Positions 60,308 to 64,000 of a stretch of DNA of 64,000 nucleotides are shown piece after piece. Source of the DNA: Escallonia rubra (taxonomy: Eukaryota; Streptophyta; Magnoliopsida; Escalloniales; Escalloniaceae). Location: NCBI GenBank assembly GCA_033065855.1, contig JAVXUO010000642.1:161412-225411 (forward strand). Reading direction: 5' to 3'. Below the pieces are notes generated by a model. That model did not search any database. It was not told the DNA's origin and saw only the letters and a program-made list of their open reading frames with translations. Every line of letters begins with the position of its first letter. Positions within the stretch are counted from its first letter, which is position 1. A program made the translations under genes and the position numbers.

Positions 60308-60576
60308 AGCGATGGCTGGATACGCCGGAGGTCGTGAATCGGCCGAAAGGCCGCATACGCGGCCTGCCTAGCACGACTGCTCGTGCCGTGATAGGAGCGT
60401 CCTCACCCCCTGCTGCCCCTCCACAGACACCGGCTCCTCGTCCTCAGTTGGACGACGAGGAGATCCAGCGCATTGCTACAGTGGTGGTGAGGATGATCAG
60501 GGAGCAGGGCACTGCTGGACAGGCCGAGCCGGCCCCGGATCAGCAGGATCCAGATCCGGGACTCGGGAACCCCTGA
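60304..60576 (+). CDS. Probable C-terminal part of the TNPA-like protein, displaced by one base
   Basis: The frame KRWLDTPEVVNRPKGRIRGL, then Pro/Ala-rich text, LDDEEIQRIATVVVRMIREQ and a final GLGNP stop resembles the usual C-terminal K-G-R-x-x-G-L block and coiled coil of the family. It overlaps the preceding TGA and lies in another frame. A one-base difference in the GGGGG at 60299-60303 accounts for the break. It may be a real mutation, a homopolymer error, or a use of an alternative splice. It has no start codon of its own at the expected place. Confidence 0.6.
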   Translation: MKRWLDTPEVVNRPKGRIRGLPSTTARAVIGASSPPAAPPQTPAPRPQLDDEEIQRIATVVVRMIREQGTAGQAEPAPDQQDPDPGLGNP

Positions 60577-60835
60577 TGAGCCCCTTCCCGTGCCCGTTCC
60601 TAGCTTCCCCCCCCCCCGCCCCCCGCGCCCGGCTGGTACTCTTCTCCCCTCTCCTAACCGGCTGTATCCGATTCCCGGCTTGTATATGAGTTTTTTTTAT
60701 AATAAATATTTTTTATAATTGATTATATATATTTCTTTCTGTATTGATTATTGCGCGTTGTTGTTGAGAATTGAAAATTGTATTACAGGTCTGGGTAATT
60801 GAAAAAAAAAAAAAAGATATCAAAATTTTTTTTTG
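60577..60835 (+). other. CACTA-2 3' untranslated region
   Basis: Contains a C-rich tract (60608-60630) and ATAATAAATATTTTTTATAA near 60700, a likely poly(A) signal region. No gene. Confidence 0.5.
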
Positions 60836-61229
60836 ACTTTTGGCGACGGATTAATTCCGTCGCTAAAAGTATTCCTACAATCAGTTATTCAGCGACGGAA
60901 TATTCCGCCGCTAAATAAGTTTTTTCGCGACGGAATATTCCGTCGCTAAAATATTTAATCCGTCGCTAATTGGACAAAAAAGAAAATAAATTAAAATTTG
61001 AAAAATATAATTAGCGACGGATATTCCGTCGCTAATGAAAAATAAGTCCGTCGGTACAAATTACATATTTAGCGGCGGATTTAAAAATCCCGTCACTAAA
61101 CTATTAGTGACGGGCTTTTATACGTGAGATTTTTAGCGACGGTGAATCCGTCGCTAAAAGAATTAGCGACGGATTTTGGGCTTTTAGCGACGGATTTCCC
61201 CGTCGCTAAAAGCATGTTTTCTTGTAGTG
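60836..61229 (+). repeat. CACTA-2 right subterminal repeats and terminus
   Basis: Repeated TTGGCGACGGATTAATTCCG, TTCAGCGACGGAATATTCCG and TTTAGCGACGGATTTCCCCG motifs end in TTTTCTTGTAGTG. Denser than at the left end. Confidence 0.9.
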
Positions 61230-62300
61230 CTAGTAACAACAGTTAGTTGTCTAGACATATTGAAAACTTATGACCAAGAATGGAGCCAAAAATAATAACA
61301 GTTGGTCGCTAGCCACAAGGAGATAAGCAAATCTAGAAGCTCTGGAGCCAACAGTAACAAAGGTTAATTGGCTTAACATGTCAAAAACCAGCAGAGAAGT
61401 CACTCAAATTCGAAGCCAACAATGCCCAAGGGCAGCTGGCCGTTAAGTGACGAGAACATGATAAATCAACTCTCTTTTAGAGTTGATAGAAATAGCAATG
61501 CGAGTGGAAAGTCGCAACAATGAGTAAATGAAATTAACTCTAGAGTGAAGCTGATAAGATTCTGTTTTGCTTGGCAAAGAAGCTCGTTATGGAAGAAGAT
61601 GGATGACACTGCCACCTAACAGATCACAAGCATTGATAGAAATGAATAATTCCATAATACAATGGGAAATCCTCCAGTCCATTTACAAGGATGATTATCA
61701 GAAAACACGGTAAATTCACTATCAATAGTGCATGGAATGTCATGAGAACCAAATCAGCTAATGTAGTGTGGGCAAAAATTTGTGGTTTAATGGACATATA
61801 CCAAAATTTCAATGATTTGTTGGTTGTTGTGTAATCGGATTGAGAACCAAGGATATACTGAGTTGGACTGAAGTGAGACTGGAACTCGAACTGGACTGAA
61901 AATTGAACTTGAACTGGACTGGAATTAGACATAGGCTAAACTGGGATTAAGGCTGGAGTAGAACTGGACAAAGACTGAACAGAGGAAGGTACGTGATATC
62001 TACGTGCCAACCTGGACTGCGAGTTTCTACCTGAAAAAGGTTACCTACAGACCCTTATCCTGAAAAAGATAAAGCGAAATATAATTCAAACTAGATCAGG
62101 AAAGAAGATTGTTACGTGGCTTCCATATACTTATTTTAATTAAGGATTAATATCCTCGGACATAGACCTAGGCTGGAAAATGGCTGCTCTCGAAGAAAAT
62201 TTTCTAATCAAATAGAGTATTGGCTGAGGGTTAATACCCTCCGACAAAATTTTAACCTTGATATGGTTAAGCAAATGGTTCAATTTTTTAAAGCACGATT
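61230..62300 (+). repeat. Continuation of the ~58-bp array and LTR-type remnant
   Basis: CTAGTAACAACAGTTAGTTG with TCTAGACAT continues the unit interrupted at 50446. Two further units follow to about 61380. Beyond, GGACTGG-rich text (61860-61980) and GGAAGGTACGTGATATCTAC match features of 9500-9780 and 10695. No coding sequence is seen. Confidence 0.65.
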
Positions 62301-63415
62301 TTGAACCCTAATTGAAGAGAAAATGGCATGACTGGTAATAAACCAACAATTAAATGTGAAATAACAATAATAATAATGGACCAGAGAAAAAAGAAAAAGA
62401 GAGCTAGAGGAAAATGAAGATTTGTACAATATCTAAAGTAAACAAAATTGTATTGTGAGGGTAATTATATATTTTAAACAATTCCTTTTATTAATGTGCG
62501 CACTTTTCACGAGTGGGAGTAGGTTTAGTATACATTCACGAACATAAGGGGGACAAATTGGATAGTGGTGAAAGAATAGAGGGCCATATTGCATTTTTCT
62601 CTTGATGATAACATGTGTTAGGGACACTTGGAAATCTTCTTTCGTATTTTAGTTCAAGGGATTCATTGATGGTTGAGGTTTACCTGTATGATTTCTGTTA
62701 GGTTTAGAAAGCTCTTTCACTTTGTAAAGTAAATCGGCGTGGTTAGATAGTTTTATGTTCTCTTTCGGTAATGAGATTCTATCATTAATTGGAATGGAAA
62801 GATCAGTAAAGACTCCATATTGAACAGAACATCTATTTGGGTTATCAAAATAACATTCTTATCAATCTAAGAAATTTAGAAGTGTTAGATTGAACATTCG
62901 TCATTTAACTCATTTGTCAGCATATGGTCCTCGAAACTTTCTACTTTCTCATTCCCATTAACAAAGACGTGACTTTTATTTTCTCTTGGTTTATCCACTG
63001 TGAGCGTGCAAAATGTGATGAAAATGCAAAAGTATGGTGGTTTATGATTTTTTTTTTATGTCGTCTTAAGCTAATTAAGGGTGTCAATGGGGGCATGGCA
63101 TTTCTTATGTTTTGAATTCATTTGATGTTTACAAATGTTTTAAGAAAATTCTGAATCATTTAAATTCAAAGAGACATATGAGATCATTTGGTTTCTGTTT
63201 TTTAGGAGCACAACAGCTCGAGGCCAGGATTTTGTGATAAGGGGTCAAATAATTTGTTTCGCTGTTGTTTTTGTTTTTTATTAGCAGTGACAAATAAGCC
63301 CCTTAAAATTTTCTTTTACAATATCTCAAAACTTGTTAGACAATCTAAACCTATAATTGGAAGTGCTACAGCACATGCCTTCCTATTACATGGGCGTTCA
63401 CACATTTAATGATTA
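62301..63415. other. AT-rich DNA, nothing recognised
   Basis: No family-like frame, no TIR or primer site. The frames at 62433-62627 and 62924-63115 are short and have no motif. Confidence 0.5.
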
Positions 63416-64000
63416 CTAGTATCGAGCACGTACGTTGCACGTGGACGTGCTCAGAAGTAATTTTTTAATTGATACCATTATTTTTTTTATCAAAATAATA
63501 TAATTCAATTATATTCATATTTCTTTTGTGACTTGTTTTAGAATAAACGTATATTTGATATTCGCAGTTGTAATCCATTCAATATTTGAAAAGCTTCTTT
63601 GTAGGCTTCTGGATTAAAGAAATGTTTGATGGTGCTACTGAAAAAAAATTAAATAGAGAAATTAAAAGAATAAATCTACGTCTTTATTTTTTGTGTTTAG
63701 TTAAATTGGTTGATGGTATACACTTAAGATTTGTAATTTTCAAGACCATGTGCGTAACTGAATAGATTTTCAGTTCAAATTAGCACCATATTTAAGCCTT
63801 ATTTTTTTTTCCCTTTTTATGCATATTTAACCCCCCCCCCCCCCCCCACATTTTTCTATTTTTGTTTTTCCAACAGCCTTTTGTTTCTTAACTGATATTT
63901 CTCAAAATCTTTGTTTTATTTTTGTTTTTTAGTTTGTCAATTGATTAATTGTTTGCTAACTTAAAAATGTAAGGAAAAATAATCACAGTTCTCATTACCC
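63416..64000 (-). mobile_element. Probable Helitron 3' end (element continues out of the window)
   Basis: On the minus strand the sequence ends GAGCACGT...ACGTGCTC (8-bp stem at 63452-63445 and 63431-63424), GATA, then CTAG followed by T at 63415. A GC-rich hairpin a few bases before CTRR, with insertion before T, is the diagnostic Helitron 3' terminus. The 5' TC end is not seen before 64000. The interior is AT-rich and holds a C17 run at 63831-63847; no Rep/Hel coding is visible. Confidence 0.45.

Larger units (their letters stand above)
50447..61229 (+). mobile_element. CACTA-2: complete CACTA (En/Spm) transposon, 10,783 bp
   Basis: The left terminus CACCACAAGAAAAT (one base from CACTACAAGAAAA) and the right terminus TTTTCTTGTAGTG are inverted. 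Flanks CCA and CTA form a 3-bp target duplication with one mismatch, and the flanking tandem-repeat unit rejoins across the element. GCGACGG subterminal repeats lie at both ends. The interior holds a GC-rich leader, three different tandem arrays, a hairpin, an uninterrupted spliced TNP2 gene and a TNPA-like gene. It is the best-preserved element in the window and may be, or recently have been, autonomous. Confidence 0.92.

Overview
The window is a repeat-dense, intergenic stretch of a flowering-plant (probably eudicot) nuclear chromosome. This rests on spliced plant-type transposon genes, tRNA-Met primed LTR elements, an endogenous plant pararetrovirus, and fragments of plant genes (ATG2, a DELLA protein, a MAIN-like plant mobile domain gene). 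No intact ordinary host gene is visible. Almost everything can be assigned to nested transposable elements, several with exact target-site duplications (TSDs) that I read directly.

Layout. 1-948: flank with one decayed ATG2 exon. 958-7034: a complete but decayed Mutator-like element (MULE-1) with 9-bp TSD, a mudrA-like transposase on the minus strand and a convergent GRF-zinc-finger gene; a 499-bp TRIM is nested in its left terminal inverted repeat (TIR). 7044-12169: non-coding remains of a large LTR-type repeat with two tandem arrays and a Tourist-like MITE. 12170-20330: two copies of a long LTR family starting TGTAACATCCC (one beside a tRNA-Met primer site), interrupted by a Pack-MULE (14322-15777) that carries a DELLA N-terminal domain fragment. 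20500-22490: plant mobile domain pseudogene split by a hAT-type MITE. 23676-38660: a petuvirus-like endogenous pararetrovirus on the minus strand, flanked by TA microsatellites and split by a long solo LTR (24606-31873) that itself holds a second solo LTR of the same family (25982-29676). 38667-44746: a second MULE (MULE-2) with the same two-gene layout and a nested MITE. 44813-45860: LTR-like repeat. 45860-50265: truncated CACTA element (minus). 50447-61229: a complete 10.8-kb CACTA element (plus) with an apparently intact spliced TNP2 transposase gene and a TNPA-like gene. 61230-63415: remnant repeat and unassigned AT-rich DNA. 63416 onward: a probable Helitron 3' end.

How the parts relate. 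In both MULEs the transposase and the GRF gene are transcribed inward from opposite TIRs, the layout known for maize MuDR (mudrA/mudrB). The Pack-MULE shares long TIR sequence with MULE-1 and was probably mobilised by that family. The two CACTA elements belong to one family, share a TNP2/TNPA gene order, a CCCTAA-type array and a hairpin upstream of TNP2, and both sit in the same ~58-bp tandem repeat found at 9.9-10.7 kb. The complete CACTA copy is the only element here with a credible autonomous coding capacity.
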